Source: JBOGDS01 sp050743075
GTDB lineage: Bacteria; Actinomycetota; Actinomycetes; Jiangellales; Jiangellaceae
Direction: 5' to 3'
DNA length: 24,075 bases
Assembly: GCA_050743075.1 (NCBI GenBank)
Contig: JBOGDS010000058.1
Span: 1 to 24,075, forward strand
Part shown: positions 7,656 through 14,266 of the stretch, in pieces
Numbering within the stretch: position 1 is the first letter of the stretch
Layout of the letters: each line of letters opens with the position of its first letter
Notes under the pieces: model-generated
What the model was told of the DNA's origin: nothing
The model's input: the letters and a program-made list of their open reading frames with translations, nothing else
Databases searched by the model: none
Made by a program: the position numbers and the translations under genes

Positions 7656-7702
7656 GGCTTCGGTGGGTCAGCTGGCCCAGGCGAGCGGCGGCTCGCACCG
7701 CT
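7656..7702 (-). repeat. Short copy of a sigma-factor gene 3' end
   Basis: On the minus strand this stretch encodes EPPLAWAS then TGA, matching the EPLLAWAS C-terminus of the intact sigma factor at 12265. Shared bases also extend about a dozen positions past the stop codon. Similarity ends near 7702. The same end occurs again at about 10030. No gene survives here; it is a scar next to the inverted repeat. Confidence 0.7.
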
Positions 7703-7752
7703 ATTGGGCATCTCGGTACACCTTCGAGCCGACCCAGACGACTGCCGCTGCA

Positions 7753-7795
7753 GGTTGGGGTGGCGGCCCCCCGGTGCGTGTGCGCCACCCCAACC
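7753..7795 (-). terminator. Hairpin downstream of the cupin pseudogene
   Basis: GGTTGGGGTGGCG (7753-7765) and its exact complement (7783-7795) form 13-base arms with a 17-base loop. On the minus strand the hairpin begins nine bases after the cupin stop codon at 7805, the position expected for a terminator. No U-tract follows, which is common in high-GC actinobacteria. Confidence 0.6.
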
Positions 7796-7804
7796 GGTCC
7801 TCGG

Positions 7805-8335
7805 TCAGTGCTGGTGGGCGGGGTTCTCCCCCAGGCCGGGGCAGCGGCCCGGGTCGTCAGCGTCGAGGCGGAAACTGCCGCCCCGTGGGACGTCGACGTA
7901 AGTCGCCCAGAGCTCGACGTTTCCCTCGCCTTGGTTGTTCGCGATGTGTACGTTGCCCTGTCCTTGGTCGATGAAGGCCTGCCCAGCGGTGTAGGTGCGC
8001 CCGGTGCAGGTGCGGTCCTTGCCCTGGGTGACGGTCAGCTCCCCGTCCTGGACCACGACCACGGTGGCCGGGATGGGTGTGCCAGCCGGTGTGACCACCG
8101 GGTGCCAGCACGATCTGCTGCACCACAGTCTCGGCGGCATTCTTGACGTTGACGGTCTTCTTCTTGCCGTCCAGCCGGAACGTGAAGGCGGCATCCACGC
8201 GGTCGGGGAAGCTGCCGCGGGCCACCACCGGCGCGTCACGATCCCCGAGCCCGGGGTGGCGATGGCAACCCCGGTGGCCACCAGGACCGCTACCACCATC
8301 GCGGCCGCCAGCGACCAGATCGTTCGCTTGTTTAT
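7805..8335 (-). pseudogene. Secreted or anchored cupin-domain protein, disrupted by two frameshifts and a lost start codon
   Basis: The reconstructed protein has an N-terminal signal or anchor segment (KRTIWSLAAAMVVAVLVA...), a cupin core with a GWHTHPG metal-binding motif, a VVVVQDGELTV strand and a Cys-containing C-terminal part. The core is in another frame than both ends: the frame changes near 8236 (after ATPGSGIV) and back near 8068 (after HTHPG). The natural start appears mutated: AAGGAG sits five bases before ATA at 8335-8333, where ATG is expected. An in-frame GTG at 8359 lacks a ribosome binding site. As read, the product would lose the His ligands. It overlaps the OsmC gene end, so the two were probably one operon. 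The substrate is unknown. Confidence 0.7.
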
Positions 8336-8756
8336 GACTGCTCCTTTCGGTTGGTCCACTCGACTCGACCGGGGTCGGGTTGAGCAGGGCCAGATAGACG
8401 GGGCAGCGCTCCAGCCATGCGTGGCGAAGCGCGTCGATCCGCTCGGAAGGATCCGGCGAGTCGATGGTGATCTCGATCGAGACGTCGTCTAGCTGCACGC
8501 CGAGCTGAGGGCCGAGCGTGTCGTGAATGAACGCCACGGCGCAGCCGGCCAGCGCGCCGAGCAGGTACGCGGTCGGGCTCGGGGCGAGGTTGCCGCCGCC
8601 GACGACCGGCGGCAGGTCGGCCTCCCAGTTGAACGGCCCGCCCGCCAGCCGGGCCCGCCCGTTCGTCAGGGTGGCGGTCACGGCCGGCGTCGTCTGTGCC
8701 GCTGCGGAGTCTGCGCTGAACCGTGCGATGCTCTCGTCGAGCGCGGTGGTCGCCAT
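8332..8756 (-). CDS. OsmC-family peroxiredoxin-like protein with frameshifted C-terminus
   Basis: OsmC/Ohr proteins reduce organic hydroperoxides with two conserved cysteines. Both are present: C72 in ALAGCAVAF and C118 in LERCPVYLALLNPTP, within a domain of about 130 residues. The ATG at 8756 has GAGAGGAGC upstream. Near the end, a 5-base tandem duplication (CTCGA twice, 8360-8369 on the plus strand) shifts the frame. Without it the protein would end at TAA 8334-8332, overlapping the cupin start. With it, the frame stays open to 7857, adding a long unrelated tail. The catalytic fold is complete before the lesion, so activity may survive. It belonged to an operon with the cupin gene. Confidence 0.75.
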
Positions 8757-8900
8757 GGCTGTTGCTCCTCTCCGCCACGCCGGGTCGGCGTGGTCTGGTG
8801 AGGACGCTAGGAGCGACGGCGGACGAGCGATTCCGTGCACGCACCCAAGGTGCGGCGCATCACGGCCGGGTGGATGGCGGTGTACACGCAGAGCGCAGCG

Positions 8901-9995
8901 TCAGTGGCCGAGCAGCCGCGCGACGGCCGCGGCCCGCGCAGACTTCCCGGCGACGCCGAGCTTGAGGTAGGCGTTGGGAAGGTGCCGTTCGACGGTCCGC
9001 ACGCTGAGGGTGAGCCGCTCGGCGATGGCGGCGTTGTCCATGCCCTGCGCTGCCAGCGACACGATGTCGGTCTCGCGTCCTGTCAGCGTCGTGGGGGACG
9101 CATCGCTTCGACGGCCGATCCGGTCGGGGGCGAGGAAGGCGCTGACCTCGGCCATGAACTGGCCCCACGCCGGCTCGTCGGCGAGCACGATGTGGTTGTT
9201 GCTCTCCAGCGGCACCAGCCGGGCGCCGGGGATCCCGGCAGCCAGGAGTGGGGCATCCTTGTCGAAGTCGCGCATCTGATCTCCCCGAGCGTGGATCACA
9301 AGGGTCGGGAGGTCCAGCTCCGAGCGCAGGTCGGTGACGTCGACGAGTTGACGTTGCCGAAGTGCCTCCACCGCGTTGGCCGTCGACGTGGACGTGCGCT
9401 GGAGCTCGTCCACCCACCGCATCTGCTCCTCGGTCGCGCCGGGAATGAGCTCGTTGGTGAACACCCGGCGGAACTGCGGGTTTGGCCGGGCCCAGCCGAC
9501 CCGCATCATCTGCAGGTAGGTCTCGTTGAGCTCGAGATCCTCGGGCGTCGGGTCGGGCACGTTTACCGCGTACGTGCCGTAGAGCACGAGCCGGCTCACC
9601 CGCTGCGGATGCCGGTGTGTGTAGGCGATCGCCACCGGGCCGCCTTGGGACATGCCGAGCAGGGCGAAGCGCTCCAGCCCGGCCGTGTCGACGACGGCTT
9701 CGAGGTCGGCGATCCGGGGCTCGAAGGAGAAGTCGCTCACATCCCAGTCGGACAGGCCGTGGCCGCGCTCGTCGTAACGGATCACCGTCGCGACCTGGCC
9801 GAGGTCGTCGAGGAAGTGCCGCCACACCGGGCTGTGCCAGTCATGTTGCAGGTGGCTGAGCCAGCAGGAGTTGACCACGAGCGGTGGGCCGGTGCCGTGC
9901 ACCGCATACGCGATCCTGACACCGCCGGACGAGCGGCAGAACCGCAGGTCCTGACGGTATTCGGGTCGGGCCGGAACTCCCGTCTTTCCCGGCAT
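8901..9995 (-). CDS. Alpha/beta-hydrolase fused to a C-terminal LuxR-type DNA-binding domain
   Basis: The 364-residue protein joins an alpha/beta-hydrolase (residues 20-285) to a LuxR/GerE helix-turn-helix (about 300-364). The hydrolase has the nucleophile elbow GMSQGG (S116), an HG oxyanion loop near 33-35, an acid in the HARGDQM segment and a His in ESNNHIVL. The HTH has LTGRETDIVSLAAQG and TVERHLPNAYLKLGV, typical of response-regulator output domains. It may be a ligand-sensing or ligand-hydrolysing transcription factor; the ligand is unknown. The ATG at 9995 has no ribosome binding site but has a TACGCT -10 hexamer six bases upstream. It is intact, unlike its neighbours on both sides. Confidence 0.85.
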   Translation of the reverse strand: MPGKTGVPARPEYRQDLRFCRSSGGVRIAYAVHGTGPPLVVNSCWLSHLQHDWHSPVWRHFLDDLGQVATVIRYDERGHGLSDWDVSDFSFEPRIADLEAVVDTAGLERFALLGMSQGGPVAIAYTHRHPQRVSRLVLYGTYAVNVPDPTPEDLELNETYLQMMRVGWARPNPQFRRVFTNELIPGATEEQMRWVDELQRTSTSTANAVEALRQRQLVDVTDLRSELDLPTLVIHARGDQMRDFDKDAPLLAAGIPGARLVPLESNNHIVLADEPAWGQFMAEVSAFLAPDRIGRRSDASPTTLTGRETDIVSLAAQGMDNAAIAERLTLSVRTVERHLPNAYLKLGVAGKSARAAAVARLLGH

Positions 9996-10007
9996 GACCG
10001 CAGCGTA
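9996..10007 (-). promoter_or_regulatory. -10 element TACGCT for a probable leaderless transcript
   Basis: On the minus strand TACGCT (10007-10002) is followed by six bases and the ATG at 9995. The spacing places the transcription start at or just before the start codon. No Shine-Dalgarno sequence is present. A clear -35 box is not visible. Confidence 0.5.
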
Positions 10008-10043
10008 CGCCGAGCGTCCGCCCTTCCGGCGACGGTGGGTCAG

Positions 10044-10369
10044 TCAGCTGGCCCAGGCGAGCAGCGGCTCACGCCGCTTCGGATCGCGCAGCTGCGCCAG
10101 CGCGTGCTTCTCGAGCTGCCGGACGCGCTCGCGGGTCAGCCCCACGGGTCGGCGACCTCCTGGAGGGTGTGCTGGCGGCCGTCGTGCAGGCCGAACCGGA
10201 GGCTGATGATGGTGGCCTCGCGCGGTGGCAGCGCCTCGAGCAGGGCGTGCAGTCGGTCGACCATCGCGTGATGCTCCGCGACGTCGGCGGCCGACACGGC
10301 GTCGCCGTCCTCGATCAGCTCGCCGAGGCTGGTCTCGACGCCCTCGTCGACCTCGCCCGCCGGGTCCAC
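10044..10369 (-). pseudogene. Sigma-70 family factor fragment (region 4 only, frameshifted)
   Basis: About 108 codons correspond to the last third of the intact sigma factor at 12265: ETSLGELIED, EHHAMVDRLHALLEALPPRE, LRFGLHDGRQHTLQEVAD, then TRERVRQLEKHALAQLR and EPLLAWAS. It is similar but not identical to that gene. A one-base deletion near 10140 breaks the helix-turn-helix of region 4.2 (EVADPWG instead of EVADQVG). Core-binding region 2 is missing, so no working sigma factor is encoded. The homology also covers bases past the stop codon. This is a degraded paralogue or recombination scar. Confidence 0.85.
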
Positions 10370-10759
10370 TACAGCGGAACCTTGCCGTCCGGTGACGGCT
10401 CATGCCCGCACCACTCCGTGATCATCACGCTGACAGCCTGTTGGCGATGGCCGAACGCGCCGGCACCGACGTTGGCCGGATCGCCACCGCACGCCCGCTC
10501 GGCGGCCGTATGGGTGCGGAACCGCGCCGGGTGAGTTGGGGTGGCAGCAGGTCCGCCATCTTCCCAGCGCAGCGCCTTGATCAACCTTGCAGCTGCTGTG
10601 ACACCACGTCACGGAGCAAATCCGGCGCACCCGCCGCTCTTGACGCTGGCCTTGACCAACTGGTTAAGTCATCCGCACAGGTGGGACGAGGCGAGACTGC
10701 GTTCGCGCCGCAGGCTCCGGCTCGCAATCTGCTGGGCCTCCTCCCGAACGGAGCGCCTC
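10370..10759. other. 390-base gap without a recognisable gene
   Basis: Short open frames exist on both strands but none has a ribosome binding site, family motif or plausible composition. A small perfect palindrome CGTGAT-C-ATCACG lies at 10417-10429. Base composition starts to shift toward higher A+T around 10590, which marks the left part of the AT-richer insert. Confidence 0.5.
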
Positions 10760-11619
10760 ATGAGACACCACGCCGGTGACGCGAAACGGATCACGTCGAT
10801 CTTATCGGCTTCTGCCATGGCGCTGTTTGTAGTGGCGCCTGTTGCCTCCGCTCAGACCAGTTCTTCCGGCTCATCAGAAGTCGCCAACTTCGAAAGAGTC
10901 GCGGACGTATACAGACGAGGCTGGCGTGATCCACTACACGTTTGATCCCGCCTCCTCCCCCAGGTGCTGACCGGATAACACAGGTCGGAACCCGGGCAAC
11001 AGAAGGAGCGGGCTGCGTGTTTTCGGGGTCCGGTTCAGGTGAAGCTGGGAACGGGCCGACTGTCTCCATCTCACGCGAGGTCAGTTTCGATCCTGCAACA
11101 TGCACGCGTGACTTTGCTGTTGCCAGCTATGCAGCATACAGCGTGCCCGCGCAGTACGTCGATGATATCGCTGAGTCGGCAACGGACGAGGAATCGGTAT
11201 CAGATGGCGTGACGCCATACTACAGCTGGACGGGTCAGCTAAAGGTCAACGTCGAAGATCCCCTCCAGATCGATGTGTCGTCTACCCGTTCCAAGGTTCA
11301 GTGGTCTGGATCGTCTTGTGCCACCAGCTCCTATCACAACGCGTACTGGAGCTGGTTCGAGCAGTCAGGCTGGCGTCGCTACTTTGACGACTGGAGCTAT
11401 GGTCGCAACTGTTCGCGCGCGTATACGAACACGCTCGGCAAGTATTACAACTACATCTTCTGCACAATCATAAGCCAGCCCTCCGTGACTTACACCGACC
11501 ACAAGAAGACATGGTTTGAGGGGCGGCCTGGCGGCAGGTACTACTGGTCGTACAGTGTTGGCAAGTCTGGAGGCTGCACAAACTTGCTTCACTACGAACG
11601 GATTGTGACTTCGCCTTGA
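10760..11619 (+). pseudogene. Secreted Cys/Tyr/Trp-rich protein of unknown function, broken by two frameshifts
   Basis: The ATG at 10760, with GGAG six bases upstream, opens a clear Sec signal peptide: KR, a hydrophobic core, and an ASA|Q cleavage site after residue 31. The mature sequence reads SSEVANFERVADVY, then changes frame near 10907-10913 and again at the C-run 10957-10961. It then continues in the frame ending at 11619. The long C-terminal part has six Cys after the last shift and many Tyr and Trp, and no transmembrane segment, so it looks like an extracellular disulfide-bonded protein. I do not recognise the family. The G+C content is visibly below that of surrounding genes, suggesting transfer. 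A small membrane-protein frame overlaps its stop by four bases. Confidence 0.6.
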
Positions 11620-11934
11620 CCGAGAAGAGTGTATCTGCCCGCCGTGATCTTCCGCTCGCGCTGACAGGAGGCGTGGTCGGCTTCGGCGTCGCCACCGGGT
11701 TGTACCTAGGGCCCGTAGGTTGGGTTGCAGCGTTTGGTGCTCCTTAGTGGCTTCACCTGGCTCATCGTGCGATTGACCAAGAAGACCTCGCGGCTCGCAC
11801 TCGTCGCAGGCGCAGGAGCGGTCGTGGGCGCGTTGTTGTGTATCGGCCTAGGCGTAATGCAGAACGTGTTTGATGCGCCGTCATCTGGCTCTGGCGAAGG
11901 TGCCTCCGCGAGAGCCGTTGTCACCATGACGTAG
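11616..11934 (+). pseudogene. Small membrane protein, probably frameshifted, paired with the secreted protein
   Basis: A TTG at 11616 overlaps the stop of the secreted-protein frame (TTGA) and encodes 43 residues with a hydrophobic segment (LPLALTGGVVGFGVATGLYL) before TAG at 11745. The neighbouring frame carries on with LSGFTWLIVRLTKK and a second hydrophobic segment (LALVAGAGAVVGALLCIGLG), ending at 11934. Joining them by one indel near 11730-11745 gives a protein of about 105 residues with two or more membrane spans. No ribosome binding site is seen, so translation would depend on the upstream gene. The function is unknown. A secreted protein with an integral membrane partner could be an effector-immunity pair, but nothing in the sequence proves it. 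Confidence 0.4.
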
Positions 11935-12264
11935 TTGGGGCGGTAACCCGCCCTGAGTGCTGCAACCACCGTTTGGCCTGCGGCATCGAGTTGCGTGGGT
12001 CTCCACCTACGCGATGATGAAAGCCGAGATCCAACACGGCTGTCGTGTCTACCCGGCTGGCAACTGCTGTTGCAGAGCGCACTGAACTTGGACGGAGGAG
12101 ATAGCCGGATCGCAAGCCCGAATTCGTCGCCCCGCCGTGATCGATCCCGACGGGAGAGCACTTCACAGCAACCGACCTCGCTACGAGCAGCGAGCATCAG
12201 AGTCATGACGGCCCTGAGCCGGGGTGAGTAGGCAGGGCGCCGACATCACCGGCGACGGGTTGGG
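11935..12264. other. 330-base gap without a recognisable gene
   Basis: No open frame on either strand has a start signal or family resemblance. The stretch closes the AT-richer insert. Its last 25 bases (ccggcgacgg...gggtcag) match the sequence just past the stop codon of the sigma fragment at about 10027-10043, so the repeat boundary lies here. Confidence 0.5.
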
Positions 12265-13233
12265 TCAGCTGGCCCAGGCGAGCAGCGGCTCGCGCCGCTT
12301 CGAATCGCGCAGCTGCGCCAGCGCGTGCTTCTCGAGTTGGCGGACGCGCTCGCGGGTCAGGCCGACCTGGTCGGCCACCTCCTGCAGCGTGTGCTGGCGG
12401 CCGTCGCGCAGGCCGAACCGGAGGCTGATGATGGTGGCCTCGCGCGGTGGCAGCGTCTCGAGCAGGGCGTGCAGATGGTCAACCATCGCGTGATGCTCAG
12501 CGAGCTCGGCGGCGTCGACGACGTCGACATCCTCGATCAGGTCGCCCAGGCTGGTCTCGCCATCGTCGCCGATCGGGGTATCGATGCTGACGGAGTCGCG
12601 GGCGACCCGGCGCAGCTCGACGACCTTGTCGACGGGCAGGCCGGCCTCGGTGGCCACCTCGTCGACGGTCGGGTCGCGGCCCAGCATCCGCTGCAGGTCG
12701 CGGTCGATCCGGGTGATCTTCGAGACGGTCTCGGAGACATGCGCCGGCAGCCGCACGGTGCGGCTCTGCTCGGCCAGGCCACGCTCGATCGCCTGGCGGA
12801 TCCACCACATGGCGTAGGTGGAGAACTTGAAGCCCTTGGCGTAGTCGAACTTCTCGACCGCCCGCATCAGGCCGAGGTTGCCCTCCTGGATCACGTCGAG
12901 GAACGGCAGGCCGCGACGCGAGTGCTTGCGGGCAGCCGCGACCACAAGCCGGAGGTTGGCGCGGATCATGTGGTCCTTCGCGGCCGCGCCGTCTCGCGCG
13001 ACGGCTTCCAGGTCGCGGCGACGGCCGGCGCTCGTCTTACGCTCGCCGGCGTCGGCCGCACGGAGCAGCTCAGCTGCGTAGACGCCGGCCTCGATCCGCT
13101 TGGCCAGGTCTACCTCCTCCGGCGCGGTCAGCAGCGGCGTCGAGCCGATCTGCGCCAGGTACTGCCCGACGAGGTCCGGCTCTTCCTCCTGCCGGAAAGG
13201 ACGTCGGGTGACGGTGCTGGTGTTTCGAGCCAT
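12265..13233 (-). CDS. Sigma-70 family RNA polymerase sigma factor, SigB/HrdB-like (group 2)
   Basis: This 322-residue protein directs RNA polymerase to promoters. It has region 1.2 (DLVGQYLAQIGSTPLLT), region 2 with the core-binding and -10 recognition helices (NLRLVVAAARKHSRRGL, FLDVIQEGNLGLMRAVEKFD, FSTYAMWWIRQAIERG), region 3 and region 4 with HTLQEVADQVGLTRERVRQLE. It lacks the long N-terminal extension of a primary sigma factor, so it resembles mycobacterial SigB or Streptomyces Hrd-type group 2 factors. The ATG at 13233 has GGGAGG closely upstream; an earlier in-frame start has none. A sigma-R/H-type promoter lies upstream, suggesting control by thiol or oxidative stress. Its 3' end recurs at about 10.04 and 7.66 kb. 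Confidence 0.92.
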   Translation of the reverse strand: MARNTSTVTRRPFRQEEEPDLVGQYLAQIGSTPLLTAPEEVDLAKRIEAGVYAAELLRAADAGERKTSAGRRRDLEAVARDGAAAKDHMIRANLRLVVAAARKHSRRGLPFLDVIQEGNLGLMRAVEKFDYAKGFKFSTYAMWWIRQAIERGLAEQSRTVRLPAHVSETVSKITRIDRDLQRMLGRDPTVDEVATEAGLPVDKVVELRRVARDSVSIDTPIGDDGETSLGDLIEDVDVVDAAELAEHHAMVDHLHALLETLPPREATIISLRFGLRDGRQHTLQEVADQVGLTRERVRQLEKHALAQLRDSKRREPLLAWAS

Positions 13234-13287
13234 GTGCCTCCCTCGGTGACGTGTTGGCGGCGCGCAGCCGTCCGAACACATGTTCAT

Positions 13288-13313
13288 AACGACTGAGAGG
13301 CTTGATCGATTCC
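13288..13313 (-). promoter_or_regulatory. ECF-type (sigma-R/sigma-H-like) promoter of the sigma factor gene
   Basis: On the minus strand GGAAT (13313-13309) is followed by exactly 18 bases and GTT (13290-13288). This is the GGAAT-N18-GTT consensus of the Streptomyces sigma-R and mycobacterial sigma-H regulons. The predicted start site is near 13281, giving a leader of about 48 bases before the ATG. sigB and hrdB genes are known targets of these thiol-stress factors, so motif and gene fit together. Confidence 0.7.
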
Positions 13314-13416
13314 TTCAGGGGGCGGCGACGCCGCCGCGACTTGTCAGGCCGGACAGGTCGCTGACCAGGGGCGGATCCCGCGCTGCACCCTGGCAGGTCG
13401 GCCGGCGAGGCGGGAG

Positions 13417-14223
13417 TCAGGCGCGCAGGTCGGCGAGGACGGCGTCGGTGAAGGCCGGCCAGGCCTGCGCCGCCCATGGACCGAAGCCGCGGTCCGTCAG
13501 GACGACGCAGGCCGCGCCGGCGTCGGGATCGACCCAGAGGAACGTGCCCGTCTGGCCGAAATGGCCGAATGTGCGTCGCGAGTTCGACGACCCGGTCCAG
13601 TGCGGGCTCTTGCCGTCGCGGATCTCGAATCCGAGCCCCCAGTCGTTGGGTTCCTGACGGCCGAACCCGGGCAGGACGCCGATCAGCCCCGGATAGGCCA
13701 CCTGGCTGGCCATGGTCATGGTGCTCGGATCGATCAGTGTCGGACGTTGCAGCTCCGCGGCGAACCGGGCCAGGTCGTCGACCGACGACGACGCACCCGC
13801 AGCGGGAGAGCCCTCGCATCTCGTGGCCGTCATTCCCAGCGGGACGAGGACGCCGTCGCGAACGTAGTCGGCGAACAGTATCCCCGAGCGCTTCGTCAGC
13901 ACGTCGGCCAGCTGCTCGAAGCCGGCGTTGGAGTACAGCCGGCGCGTCCCGGGCGGCGCGACGACCATGGTGTCGGCGAACGCGAGGCCGGACGCGTGCG
14001 CCAGCAGGTGCCGCACGGTGGCGCCGGGCGGCCCGGCCGGCTCGTCCAGCTCGACCACACCCTCTTCCACGGCGATCAGGGCCGCGTACGCGGTGAGCAG
14101 CTTGGTGACGGAGGCCAGCCGGAACTCGTGGGCGGTGTCGCCACGGGTTGCCGCCACGTCACCCTCGGCCGAGACGACGGCGGCCGCCGCGTTGTCGGCC
14201 GGCCAGTCGTCGATCAGCTGCAT
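13417..14223 (-). CDS. Serine hydrolase of the beta-lactamase/class C (PBP-like) family
   Basis: The 268-residue protein has the three signature motifs of the family: SxxK as S38-V-T-K41, YSN at 97-99 and an H-x-G box at 221-223 (HFGQTG). Members include esterases, D-aminopeptidases and low-affinity penicillin-binding proteins; which reaction applies here is not readable. It is short for the family and has no signal peptide, so it is probably cytosolic. I chose ATG 14223, with GTGGAG just upstream; GTG 14232 and TTG 14250 are alternatives in the same frame. It follows the M3 peptidase gene by 43 bases on the same strand, so co-transcription is likely. Confidence 0.85.
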   Translation of the reverse strand: MQLIDDWPADNAAAAVVSAEGDVAATRGDTAHEFRLASVTKLLTAYAALIAVEEGVVELDEPAGPPGATVRHLLAHASGLAFADTMVVAPPGTRRLYSNAGFEQLADVLTKRSGILFADYVRDGVLVPLGMTATRCEGSPAAGASSSVDDLARFAAELQRPTLIDPSTMTMASQVAYPGLIGVLPGFGRQEPNDWGLGFEIRDGKSPHWTGSSNSRRTFGHFGQTGTFLWVDPDAGAACVVLTDRGFGPWAAQAWPAFTDAVLADLRA

Positions 14224-14266
14224 GCTCTCCACCGGCAGCCCACCTCCCAACCTCCCTAACCTCCCA

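Noticed and set aside
8835..10271. A 478-codon plus-strand open frame
   Set aside because: It is antisense to the hydrolase-LuxR gene and the sigma fragment, with Arg/Val/Gly-rich text and no motif.
10402..10779. A 125-codon plus-strand gene
   Set aside because: It has no ribosome binding site and no motif, and it overlaps the signal peptide gene start. It is treated as non-coding.
11706..12206. A 166-codon minus-strand frame in the AT-richer insert
   Set aside because: It has no start signal, it is antisense to the better-supported membrane protein frames, and its text has no hydrophobic or domain pattern.
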